Source: Agroathelia rolfsii (lineage: Eukaryota > Basidiomycota > Agaricomycetes > Amylocorticiales > Amylocorticiaceae). Taken from it: a stretch of 64,000 bases of DNA. Position numbers and translations under genes: made by a program. The stretch covers positions 2,976,001 through 3,040,000 of the forward strand of contig JABRWF010000001.1 of NCBI GenBank assembly GCA_018343915.1, in the 5' to 3' direction. Below, in pieces: positions 48,222 to 58,738 of the stretch; the first letter of the stretch is position 1; each line of letters starts with the position of its first letter. The notes under the pieces are model-generated. The model did not search any database. It saw only the letters and a program-made list of their open reading frames with translations, and was not told the origin of the DNA.

Positions 48222-51200
48222 ATGGCCTCCGACTCTCCTAAAAAACAGAGGCCCCTCCTCTCCGCCAGAAACTCCATTCGCAGCGCCTTCAAGCGCATCC
48301 GCTCATCTAGCTCTCGCAAATCCTTGCGTAGCAACCCCGACGAGAACGACATCGAAGACAAAGACTCTCTCGAGCAAACCTCCTCTCAGCTGCTCGAAGT
48401 CAGCGGCAATAGCCCTACCACCGCGACAACATCCCTCCACCCAGACCACGCCCACCATCATCACACAAGGCGCGGCTCACAGCACTCGCACGAGTCGTCT
48501 TTAGCATCACCACAACACAAACCATCGCTCTATAAACGTCTGAGGACGACCTCGACAATTTCTATTACCTCTTCCAACTCCCTCTCCGCTTCTGCCTCTC
48601 TCCTCCCCGTTCATCCCCAGCGCTCATTCCGCCAAAGGCGTATCTCGAGCCACGTTTCTAATAGCGTAACATATCAGTATCAGCCTCAGAAAATGTTCCC
48701 CTCTATACTACGCGACGCAGATGCGACCCGCAAGCTGCTCGATATCATTATTGCCGAACCCAGTGGCCGCAGGACGGTCGCCAGAATCGCCCGCACTTGC
48801 AAGGCACTCCAAGAGCCTGCGCTTGCTGCCCTCTGGAGGGATCTCGACTCGTTCTTGCCCCTCGTCGCCCTCTTCCCCGCGGCGCTCATGAAACGCCCCC
48901 GCAGGCCCGGCCAAGGCTTGGTATGTTATGTTTTTCTGTTTCACATGTCATCCTTATCTCTCTATCTCCTCCCCCTTTCTTCACACTGCGCCCCTTCTTC
49001 TCTATCCGATCGTGACACGGACGGCTAACCGAAGAAATTATTATTATCCCGTTTGATATAGACCAAGAACCCTGTTGAAAACGATTGGGACAAGGTTATC
49101 GAGTATGGCCTGCGCGTGCAGCGCATCCGATACAACGAGGCGGCCAATAATATTGCCCCTTCACTCTTCACCGTCTTCCACGACTGTAGCCCATACACGT
49201 ACATCCTCCCTAACCTGCGTCACCTCACATGGAAGGTCGAGACCGCCGCCGGCCTCGAACGCTGCAAGATGTTTATCACACCCGATTTGTGCGAGCTCGA
49301 GCTCGAGATCGCGAACCGCATGCCGGCGTTTGAGCCATTCATCGAGAACCTGAACACCAAGACGCGCCTCCAGCGTCTGTCTATCGTCTCTGCCTCCGGC
49401 CTGCCCGAGGCATTCACACACCTGCTCCGCGCGCAGACCGGGCTCGAGAAGGTCGCACTGGCGGCACCCGGTGCGCTCGCGCCCGAGGTGGGCCGATTGG
49501 TGGCCGCCCTCCCCAACCTCAAGACGCTCCACGTCGATCTCACGGGCCGATCGGGCATTGCCGTCGAAGGATTCTTTGACGAGATTGTGGACATGCGCTC
49601 CGGCACTTCGACGCCTTCGTCTGTTGTTTCCCGTGACAGCGGTGTCTTCTCCGCCGATGACGACGACGAGATCTCGGACAAGCTGAACGTGTTCCGTCGC
49701 AGTGGCGGCTCACAGCCCAAGCTGCGCCGCAAGAGCTCTGCGAGCTTATCACCTCCTCAGCAGCACCACCACCACCATGCTAATACAAGGGCATTCGGCA
49801 AGCTGCGCAGCCTGCAGCTCACGGGTGAAGCTGCCAACCTGGCCATCTTCATCCAGCGCCTCCATAGCGACATCGTGCACCTCGAGCTCGTCGTCGACGA
49901 CCCGCCCGACGTGCATGACTGGGAAGACCTCTCCCTCGCGATTTCGCAGCGGTTCGGAGACCGCTTGCAGACCCTCCGTATCGTACCCACGAACGCGAGC
50001 AAGCACGCTGCCGACCTCCTCGCCCGCTCGGCTACATCGCCCGCGGCCGCCTCGCGCCTCTCCGACTCGTTCAACCACCTCCTCCACTACCAGAACCAGC
50101 ATCAGCATCTCTCCCTCACACACCTGTACGGCCTGCACGCCCTCACGCGCCTCGAGATCGATCTCCTCAACGCCGTCGTGCACACCGACGCCGATCTGCG
50201 GCACCTCGCCGAGACGTGCCCGCGCTTGCAGGTCCTGCGCCTATCCCCCTCCGCGCGCTTCCCGAGCCTGATCGGCGCGCCGCAGATAACGCTCAAGGGG
50301 CTCGCGCCGCTCCTGAGCAGCTGCAAACACCTGCACACGCTCGCGCTCGTGCTCGACGCAACCGCATCGGCGGCGAACCTGCCATCCGAGCTTCTCGCGG
50401 ACCCGCTGCTGTCCTCGCGGGCATTGCAGCGCCTCAGCGTGGGCTACTCGTGGATCGGTGGCATCGGCGACGCACTTCAGGTCGCGATCGCGCTCAGCCA
50501 TCTCGCACCGCATGTGGAGATACTCCGGTACGAGGGCGGCGCGCAGTTCCATCATCAGCGCACATCCAGCGGGAGCTTTGGCAACGGTGGTGGAAGTGGC
50601 CCGCCTAGCCGTGCATCGTCGCCTCCCCCCGGCGCCCTTGGCGGTGGTGGCGCAGTACTCAGTGGTGGCGGTGGTGGTGGAGCGGCAGAGGCTCAGCGCG
50701 TGCTGGCGTGGCAAAAGGTGGCCGAGTTCCTGCCTCACCTGCAGAACGTGCGCTTGGCGGAGCGCAGGGCGGCCGAGGCGAGCGTGGCCAAGGCGCGCGC
50801 GGCGGTGTTGGCTGCGCCTGTGCCGAGAAGGGCGGTGTTGTCCTCGCCCATGAGGATGCCCCCTGCCTCGCCTCCAGCAGCGTCGTCGTCGGCTTCTGCT
50901 CCGATAGCGCCTGTGCCTGTGAGGCCTGCGAGTGCGGCGCCCAAGGTCGGCGTGCTCTCCTCGGAGTCGGTTTTGATGACTGTGCCCGAGGCGCCGTCTG
51001 ACGTTGAGCCCGAGCCTGAAGAAGAAGAGGAAGAGGAGAGGAAGGTTGTGGCGCCGGTGCCTGTGCCTGCTGTGGTTGTTGTCGAGCCTCAGCAGCACGA
51101 GGAAGAGGAGGAGGAAGAGGAGCCCAAGCCGATCTCGAGGCCGATGTCGCCCCCGCGTATGTTGGTCAATAGGTCGGTGGACGCGTCGATGTTTGAGCCG

Positions 51201-52187
51201 CTTGTTATCCCTCCTTCTGAGCCAGAGGCAATCGAAAGCAAGAGTGATGTGGAAGAGGAAGCTCCCAAGGTGGAAGAAGAACAAGAACAAGCAGAAGAGA
51301 AGAAAGAGCAGGAGATCCAGATTCAGGTGGAGGAGCCGCAAGAGGAGGAGGACAAGGAGGATGACTTTGAAGTTGTCTCACCACCTGTGGTCGTCAGCGA
51401 GATTGTCGAGACGCCTGTGCTCCCTGTTGTGGAAGATGCCCCCGCCGCCGAGGAGACAAAGGTGGAGGACGAAGCATCATCGTCGGCACCAGATGTGCTG
51501 CCCCAGGACGCCGCGGCCGTTTTGGCCCATGTGATCTCTACGGATGCACCGGCGCCAGAGGAGGTGGAAGAGGAAGAAGCTGTCGCATCGCCCAAGCTCG
51601 AGGCTGTTGAAGAAGTCGAGGAAGTCGTCGCTGAGGCACCCGCCGTAGTCGAGAGCACGGAACCGGAGCTCGCTGTTGCAGAGCCCGCCGCAGAGGAGCC
51701 AGTCGTTGAGGAGACGGTCGAGCAAATCGAGGAGGTCTCTACCCCCGGCGCCGCCGCTGCTGCGCTTGCAGAAGAGGAGGAGGAAATCACCATGATCGAG
51801 CCTACCGAGCCCCAGAGCCGGCCCAACTCTCCACCTCGCACAACATCCTTCCAAGGCGGTCGCCTGCATCCCGTCGCGCTCTTCACGCCTGCCCGCGTGG
51901 CCGTGATGGCCTACCGCGCTATTCCATCACCCTCAAACGTGATCACGTTCCTGTGGCACCTTTTCCTGTGGTACCCACTCTCGATCCCCCTGCGTATCCT
52001 GAACGTGTCGTTTTCGTTTGTGCATTCGTCGCTCATGTCGCTTCGCGCGCGCCGGCGCTCGTTGACTGCGGGAAATGAGTCGCCGAAGCACAAGCCCAAG
52101 GACGAGCATGAGCTGCACCCGATGACGCGCTCTTCATCAGGATCGTCAACACAGGGGTCATCCACGCCCGCTTCGGTCCGGCAATAG
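48222..52187 (+). CDS. Large F-box/LRR-like protein with acidic tail and hydrophobic C-terminus
   Basis: Two exons (48222-48920, 49062-52187) give 1274 residues. The first 150 residues are basic and Ser-rich. MFPSILRDADATRKLLDIII and RTVARIARTCKALQEPALAA, then LWRDLDSFLPLVALFP, is the form many Agaricomycete F-box proteins take. It is followed by regular Leu-rich segments (LPNLRHLTWKVE, LCELELEIA, LQRLSIVSASG, LPNLKTLHVDL) as in LRR substrate receptors. Between about residues 770 and 1130 the protein is almost only Glu, Val, Pro, Ala and Ser. Near the end is VITFLWHLFLWYPLSIPLRI, long and hydrophobic enough to enter a membrane, then a basic tail. The coding DNA is visibly more GC-rich than its neighbours. 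The F-box assignment is by general pattern only. Confidence 0.65.
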
Positions 52188-52835
52188 ATTCCGTCTGTTG
52201 TTTTTTCCATCTTGCTTTCCGTTGTTATTCTTGCTATGCATCGTATGCGCTTTTTTTCTTGTTTTCTTTTCTCGTATGCCTTGCCCAGCTTTCTTATCTT
52301 TCTTGTTATTCTGTACTCTATTGCGGACATTCTTCTTGAACCCGCGCACAGTCGTCTCCCCGATTAACGAACACAAAAACCTCACAGACATCGCCATCCA
52401 TGTATGTTTATGACCTTATGATTTATATGCCGGTTTCTGTTGTACAAAACAAAACATAAAACCCTTGTACCTACATACATTGTACATACACACCATTTTT
52501 TTCTTATGACATCCGCTTTCTTTTCTTTTTCTATTTTTTTTTTTTAATTATCAGTTGGTGTCTTTGCCTTGACAGCTTTCTTCAAAGTTATCGTAGACTA
52601 CTTAGTACCAACTAATGCTAATGAAGCTTGACTTTGAATTTTACTTGGGCCTGTCTGCTTGAGGCGGAAGCAAAATGAGAAGTGACGCGCGTCGCGTGTG
52701 CCAGTGTAACGATCATCATCTACTTCACGCTATTACTGCTTGGCCTGCTGCTCCCAACTTACTGCATCTCTGCTTTCTCTTATCTCAAAAGCTCTATTAC
52801 ATATCCGGATATTCTCTTTTACTGGAGCATAACCC
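52188..52835. other. Spacer, 3' flank and RPN5 promoter
   Basis: 648 bases with T-rich stretches after the stop at 52187. Short frames only. The second half should contain the RPN5 promoter. Confidence 0.5.
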
Positions 52836-54912
52836 ATGGCAGATCCAAAAAAGCAAGAAAAGGACTTTACGCCCGAAGTCGATGAGCTCTTGCCCATAGC
52901 TACATCGCTTGCTCAGGTGTGTGCGCGTAATGCACACATGCATATAACGTGTTTCCCAAAAACCATGGTTTTCTCACCATCATGTCTTTATTATGTTTCG
53001 TGAAATTCAGTCTGGGAAGCTTCAAGAGGCATTGGATAAGCTCTTTGTGCTTGAGAAGCAGACTCGTAATGTGAGTGGATCTAGTGTTTATATTCCTCAT
53101 CGCAGTGTCGCAACCATCTCCGGTTCCCGTCTTAGTATATGCACCTATATCCTGGATGACCACATGACCAATTCATAGCCTCTATGTGCTCATGACAATA
53201 AATGTGCTCATAATGTCCATCGCATCGTTATCTCTTCTCCAGGCCTCAGATCTCAAATCCACCACGCGGCTCGTCAAGACCGTCGTGGAGCTCTCCTACG
53301 CTGCGCGGGACTATACACAGCTGAACACAAGCATCCAAGTCTTGAGCAAGAAGCATGGCCAGCTCAAAGGTGCCGTACAGGCCATGGTTGAGCAGGCGAT
53401 CGAATGGCTCGAGGAGATCAAGAAGCGCGACGGGACGGAAAAGTGGCTCGAGCTTGTCGAGACGCTTAGGACGGTGACCGAAGGCAAGGTAATAGATCCC
53501 CTAATCTCTCTTTCGTGGAGATCCCCCTTCCTTTGAAGAACTATAAACTAAATTTGCCGGTTAGATTTTTCTCGAGACGCCCCGCGCACGCGTCACGCTC
53601 CTGCTCTCGCACTATCATGAACAGCTCTCCCAGAACCAGGCTTCTGCTGCCGCCAATGGCCTTCCCACGTCCGCGTCCAAGGAGTCGTTACAGACAGCAT
53701 CGGACTTACTCTCCGATCTGCAAGTCGAGACGTACTCGTCCATGGAGCGCAAAGAGAAGACAGAGTTTATCCTTGAGCAGATGCGTCTGTTGATTGCTGT
53801 TGCCCGCCAGAAGGATGCTGATGCGGGTGCCGCTGCCGCGGATAAGCAACAGCAGCAGCAGGTGGATCTTGTTGGCGGCGGTGGGGAGACGGAGTGGGTC
53901 AAGGTTCGTGTGGGTGGAAGGAAAGTAAACGAGGAGTTTTTGAAAAACCCAGAGAACGAGGTGCGCCTGCGCGATTTTCTTTTTTTGTTATGGATAATGA
54001 GAATGAGAAGCTGAACCCATTCCACAGGGCTTGAAATTGACATATTACGATCTCATGATTCAGTATGCTCTACGCCATAACTCGTATCTGGATGTAGCCA
54101 AGTACTATGAAAAGGTGTGGGACACGCCCTCGATCAAGGCTGACGAAAAGGACAAAGGCAAGGCGGTTAGTGTTTCTTGAATTGCTCCACCATAGAAGGA
54201 AAAGTCCCTAATAATATAATGATTTATCAGGCCCTAGAACACATCGTGTACTACATCATCCTTGCGCCACATAGCAATGAGCAGTCGGACATGTTGCATC
54301 ACATCTTCACCAACCCCGCGCTTGAGAAACTTGAGCTACACTAGTGCGCATACATTCTCTTCCGTTTTTTTTTTTTTTTTTTGGTCTAGATGCTGATTAT
54401 TTCGTGCATAAATAGCAACCTTGCCAAGTGCTTCGTGACGCGCGAACTCATGCGCTGGCCAGGTATCCAGGCTATCTACGGCAAGTTCCTTCGGGAAACC
54501 GAGGTCTTCAAGTCGGACAAACGATGGGAGGACCTACACACGCGTGTGATCGAGCATGTATGTCGTTGTTCCTCTTAATTTCCTGGTTGATGTCATAGAT
54601 ACTGATTCCCTGCAGAATATCCGCGTGGTCGCCGAGTATTACACACGCATCACAATCAAGAGACTAACATCGCTCCTTGATCTCGACCAGCAGCAAACAG
54701 AGGAAATATTGGCGCGCCTCGTCGTCTCCGGCACAGTATGGGCACGGATAGACCGCCCTGCAGGCATCATCAACTTCCGAGCCAAACGAAGCGCAGAGGA
54801 CGTCATGAACGACTGGAGCTCGGACATGCAAAAACTCCTGGGTCTCGTAGAGAAGACTTGGATGGGTGTCAATGCAGCTCAGGCTGCACAATCGAGGATC
54901 AAAGCAGCATGA
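52836..54912 (+). CDS. RPN5: 26S proteasome lid subunit Rpn5 (PSMD12)
   Basis: Eight exons (52836-52916, 53011-53070, 53243-53488, 53565-53960, 54028-54165, 54231-54343, 54416-54557, 54616-54912) give 490 residues. Rpn5 is a PCI-domain scaffold subunit of the proteasome regulatory lid. Helical-repeat segments such as TRLVKTVVELSYAARDYTQL and TYYDLMIQYALRHNSYLDVA lead into the C-terminal PCI winged-helix: RVVAEYYTRITIKRLTSLLD, then EEILARLVVSGTVWARIDRP and GIINF. The order and spacing fit the family. A loop in the middle has a short poly-Gln run (about 53849-53862) and Gly-rich residues that would be an insertion in this lineage. The gene converges with mS23, with 130 bases between stops. Confidence 0.9.
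54366..54382. repeat. Poly(T) run in an RPN5 intron
   Basis: A run of about 17 T inside the sixth intron. Confidence 0.85.
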
Positions 54913-55042
54913 AAAAGAATTGCATAACTTTGTTCATCTATATTCCCCCCCTCCCCCGGCACCTTCCATGATCAATTTTTGTGTTGCTGTTGCTCTGTGA
55001 ATACGCTAGTGATATAATGAAGCTGTAAATTATAGATTAGGT

Positions 55043-55974
55043 CTACCGAATAGCAAAATCCTTAAGGGTAGGAGCAGCAGCCATCTGCTCCTGGGCTGAC
55101 TCCGGGTTGAGCCCGCCGACGATGTTCATAATGGGCTCCGTCAACGCGGGCGCATAGCTGGGCCGCACGCCCTCCTTCCACAGCCGGACATACTCCTGGC
55201 CCTTTGTCCACTGCGCCTCGTGGTCGGCCGTCTTGTCGATGATGGCCTTCCACTTCTTGCTGGACACCATAGCAGCCTCGTTGGACTCCTTGGCGGACTG
55301 CCAAGAGTCGACCGCCTTCATTTCCTCCGCGAACATGCGCTCGTTCACCGTCGGTCCGAACTTGGCGCCGAATTCTTCAGCTTCGACGACGGCCATGGTC
55401 GTTGCGATATGGTGCTCGGAGCGTAACGCGCGGAATTGCTCGACGGCCATGGTATATGCGCGCGAGACAGGCACGTTGTGGTGTTCGTGTAGGCTTACAG
55501 CGAAGCGGATGGCACTGTAATATATAGGATTCATTCAGAACTCTGTGAAACAGCTGGAAAAAGAAAAAAGAAGGTAGATATCACGCACTCCTCTGGTCGT
55601 GGATTACGACCCCGTTGTCGAAGCCTCGTCCAAGCCAGGCCACGCACGGGGTGCTCGGCCTCAATCTTGTCCTTCTCCACCAACGACACGGCACGGAACG
55701 CCTCGAAGGGATGGTCACGGAAGAACTGTCTTCGAATGTCGTCTTCAATGTATGTGATGGGTAGTGGACGCGGGTCGCGTGCGTGCAGCTTGCCGCCTTT
55801 GGCGGTGTGCGTTGCGGTGTCGTATGCCGTTCGTGAGGGGGGCAGTTTCGGCGGCAAGGGCAGAGGTGGGTGTTGCATCACGGCCTGGAACCATGCTGGC
55901 TCCTTTTTGAGGTAGCGTACGCGCAGCAGGCGAGAGGCCTGTTCGTGCACCTGCGACGCGAAACGACGAGGCAT
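55043..55974 (-). CDS. RSM25: Mitochondrial ribosomal small-subunit protein mS23 (Rsm25)
   Basis: Two exons (complement of 55589-55974, 55043-55514) give 285 residues, normal for fungal mS23. It is a component of the mitochondrial ribosome small subunit. The start MPRRFASQVHEQASRLLR is basic and reads like the conserved N-terminus of this family, followed by EPAWFQAVMQHPPLPLPPK. The conserved block PLPITYIEDDIRRQFFRDHP with FEAFRAVSLVE follows. The second exon is mostly helical and charged, with a Lys/Glu-rich middle. The gene is divergent from MED7 with a short shared promoter and converges with RPN5. I did not see a cleavable presequence clearly separate from the mature protein. Confidence 0.82.
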
Positions 55975-56164
55975 TTAACACACGAGTAATGAAAAGGAAG
56001 ACGAGGAGGAAACTTGAAGAGGAAATGCCAGTGAAGTTAGTAGTAGCACAGCCACCGCCATCATAGCATTTCTTACTGTCTGGTCTTATTTCGAAACTTC
56101 CACTAGCATTTGTGCTAACAACAACACTCGCCTGGTTCAAATCTACACCACACAAGTAGCCAAA
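55975..56164. promoter_or_regulatory. Short bidirectional promoter, mS23 and MED7
   Basis: Only 190 bases separate the two divergent ATGs, so both promoters must overlap or share elements. No TATA-like box is obvious. Confidence 0.6.
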
Positions 56165-57296
56165 ATGGACAACGAAAATCCAGAGGAACAGATGGAGATG
56201 CGAAATCCGTTTCCATCCCCGCCTTCCTTTTATACCAACTATACCACGCATAATCTCAAACTACTGGCTTTGTTGCGTGATCGCAGTGGCGTGCAAGATC
56301 CCCTTGCTTTGGCCTCTGTTAATCAGCAAGACATGCTATCGGACCAGGAAGATGTTCCCACATGGCCCCTTGCATCGCTAGAGAAACCGAGAGCAGACTG
56401 GATCAACGAAGAAAATGAATACACTGTCTTCGGAAGGACATTTCCCGTCAGGTTCAAGCCATAGAATGAATCTAGCTACGCCCTAACTTGAGAGCTACCG
56501 CTAGATAACTGAAACTCTCGCACCCCTTGAGTCATCCGGCATCACCCAACTATACTCCAAGAATCCCGAAGTTGGTGCGCGCTCCTTGCCTTATCTTGGC
56601 GTTGGTATTCACCGCTGCATGGGTTTTACTACAATTAAATGCCAGATCGCCGACCTGTACTCCTGAGTTTGCTTCGCAGCTGGTTGCTGTCGTACTCTAA
56701 CTTTATCGGTGCCATACTCTTGCCGCCACAAGGCGACAACATGGACGACTGGCGCAGGCATATGTATTGGATGGATCTGATGGCGAAGAACATTATGGCT
56801 GCTGCGAATGAGTATCGGCCAATGCAGGTGTGATTTGAAAACACACTGAATGTGTGTCCCGCTCTCTTCTGATTAGCTTTCCTTGTACAGGCCCGAGAAA
56901 ACTTGGAAATCATGATGAAGCGCCAGATCGAAATCAGGCGAGCAGAAACACAAGCAATACACCAGTTTGTCATTTTATGCCCATGCCTCAGCATGATGTT
57001 CATATTTTCTACTTTAGGACATGCGATGAAATGGAAGCTCGATTATTGCAACTGCGGGGTATAGTTCCAAACTTACCAGAGACCAAGCAGCAAGTGAGTT
57101 GTTTGTCCGAGCACGCCGGAATAGCTCTTCTTATGCGTTACGCAGGCAAGCATTTCTACAAAAGAACAAGATCACAAAAATGTAAGTTACATTATCTGAG
57201 CTGGTAGGTGTCATAAGTAACTTGGTTTATCATTTGCAGACTCTCCAGCTTGTTACTGATAACGATGTCTTGCAATGGGCCGAGCAAATCAACTGA
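56165..57296 (+). CDS. MED7: Mediator complex subunit 7
   Basis: Seven exons (56165-56446, 56505-56574, 56646-56827, 56891-56964, 57018-57093, 57146-57181, 57240-57296) give 258 residues. Med7 is a middle-module subunit of Mediator that joins transcription factors to RNA polymerase II. Family features: FPSPPSFYTNYTTHNLKLL near the start, a block that runs through TVFGRTFPITETLAPLESSG and ITQLY, then the core RRPVLLSLLRSWLLSYSNF and GAILLPPQ, then NIMAAANEYRPMQARENLE and MMKRQIEIRR, where the C-terminal coiled coil with Med21 starts. The 12-residue exon at 57146-57181 was recovered from clean splice signals, and no long frame reveals it. The first intron's GTCAGG donor was chosen because the alternative GT gives a stop. 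Confidence 0.88.
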
Positions 57297-57699
57297 ATGT
57301 GACCTTGGGCTATTTTCTCTATTACTTTTACAATATTTTGCCTGCCGCCTTCTATTTACCCGTTTAATGCTCAAGATGATGAGGCATCGGCACGGATAAA
57401 ATGTGAACCTTTGAAATGTACGGTATAATATGGTGTCTTTTTGGTATATGGGCCCAAACAAAATGCACAAGAGCGTAAATCATGCCGATGCGCATGGTGG
57501 GAGAGTCGGCACTGATATGAGGTTCTGGTTGAGTACATGAGTGATGAGTTAGTATGTAGCATCGCGATCACATGTTTTGCAACTCTCACTCGGTCCGCGA
57601 CGACCTTTATAACATTTGATCTGGCTCTAGAACGCTGCACCCACTAATCGCTCCCTACTTGATCACTGGCACTTAGCTGAGCAGATTAAAACCTCTACC
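57297..57699. promoter_or_regulatory. Spacer upstream of BCL7-like gene
   Basis: 403 bases with no supported ORF. It is the 3' flank of MED7 and the promoter of the next gene. Confidence 0.5.
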
Positions 57700-58459
57700 A
57701 TGGCTACTCGTCGCAAAATTGGAGTAAGCGCTGCTACCACGGAGGCAGCACGCAGACATCTCATGCAGCCCGTTCCAGTCTGGGAAAAACAATGGGTTGC
57801 ACCAATCAATGCTCCTGCAGGGTCAAGTCTAAAGGTTCTCAGATGGGTCAAGACCGATAAAATACAAGTATGTCTATTGGGAATATTACCTTGCGTCGTA
57901 CAGAGGCAGAAAAAGTATCAGACGAAAGCTCAATAAACTGCCATATATTTTATAGCAATTTAGTGACGACGAGGGAGAAGCAGATGAACCTCTCGCTCCT
58001 CTACCTGATGAGGTTGAAATTGCTGAAGGCGACGAAGAGGACGAGACGCAGCAGCCGTCCGCTGCTGCTGAGACACCACTACCTCCTGGGCTCGAACCAT
58101 CCGCGAGCGTAGATGAGCCCAATCCCGATCTAGACACGAAGCCGACCGCCTCACCGCAAGCACCTGTATTATCACTCGAGTCCGCTGCGGAGTCCGTAGT
58201 AGCAGATGACGAGAATACGATTCTGGAGGCTCCCGAGTTGCAGACGGCTGATAGCAATACCTTGTTTGACCCCTCTGCTGACGTACCGCAGCCAGAGCCC
58301 GACTTACAAATTGGGGATATTGATATGTCGATACTTGGGCCGGATGGAATGCCATTTGAGGCTGCGCAAGATTTGGAACAACTGGAGGTGCAGGAGGATG
58401 CTCTTGTGGGTGGTGCTGCGATGGACCAGAGTGGAGACCCCTTTGCAACAGTATCATAA
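57700..58459 (+). CDS. BCL7-like small acidic protein
   Basis: Two exons (57700-57867, 57956-58459) give 223 residues. The basic N-terminus is followed by PVPVWEKQWVAPI and SSLKVLRWVKTDK (about residues 25-54). This matches the layout of the BCL7 N-terminal domain, in which a WEKKWV segment is followed by a strand ending in a KWVPV-type motif. In animals BCL7A/B/C are SWI/SNF (BAF) subunits. The next segment FSDDEGEADEPLAPLPDEVE and everything after it is strongly acidic and Pro-rich, as in BCL7. The end reads DMSILGPDGMPFEAAQDLEQ and then MDQSGDPFATVS and looks conserved rather than random. Because only one short domain supports the call, it is moderate. A conserved basidiomycete protein of other function is the alternative. 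Confidence 0.55.
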
Positions 58460-58679
58460 TCCCACTAGTATAACGATATGCTTTGCTCTAATAGCCAAAA
58501 CCCTGATATCCCATATTGTATTTCTATGATGCTTCTGTTCTTACATTTGCTGTGCGAGAATTGTACATGTACGCAGCACGCACGATGTCACATGTGCGCC
58601 AACAGCCATGGAAGAAGCCGTAAAGTTGTGATCTGCATTCCAACGGATTTGGTCCTTCTTCCAAGTCCACCGAGATGGA

Positions 58680-58685
58680 TATAAA
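58680..58685 (+). promoter_or_regulatory. TATA-like box
   Basis: TATAAA, 54 bases upstream of the ATG at 58739. Fungal genes with short leaders often have such a box here. No transcription data are available. Confidence 0.35.
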
Positions 58686-58711
58686 CAACGCGCAGCAGAC
58701 AGTGGCCTTCT

Positions 58712-58737
58712 CCTATACCTTCACCCTATACCTTCAC
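58712..58737 (+). repeat. 13-base tandem repeat before the start codon
   Basis: CCTATACCTTCAC occurs twice back to back at 58712-58724 and 58725-58737, ending one base before the ATG at 58739. It lies in the presumed pyrimidine-rich 5' leader. Confidence 0.9.
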
Positions 58738-58738
58738 C

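Noticed and set aside
51323..51886. 187-codon Ser/Thr-rich minus frame
   Set aside because: It is the reverse complement of the Glu/Val/Pro-rich region of the F-box/LRR-like gene.
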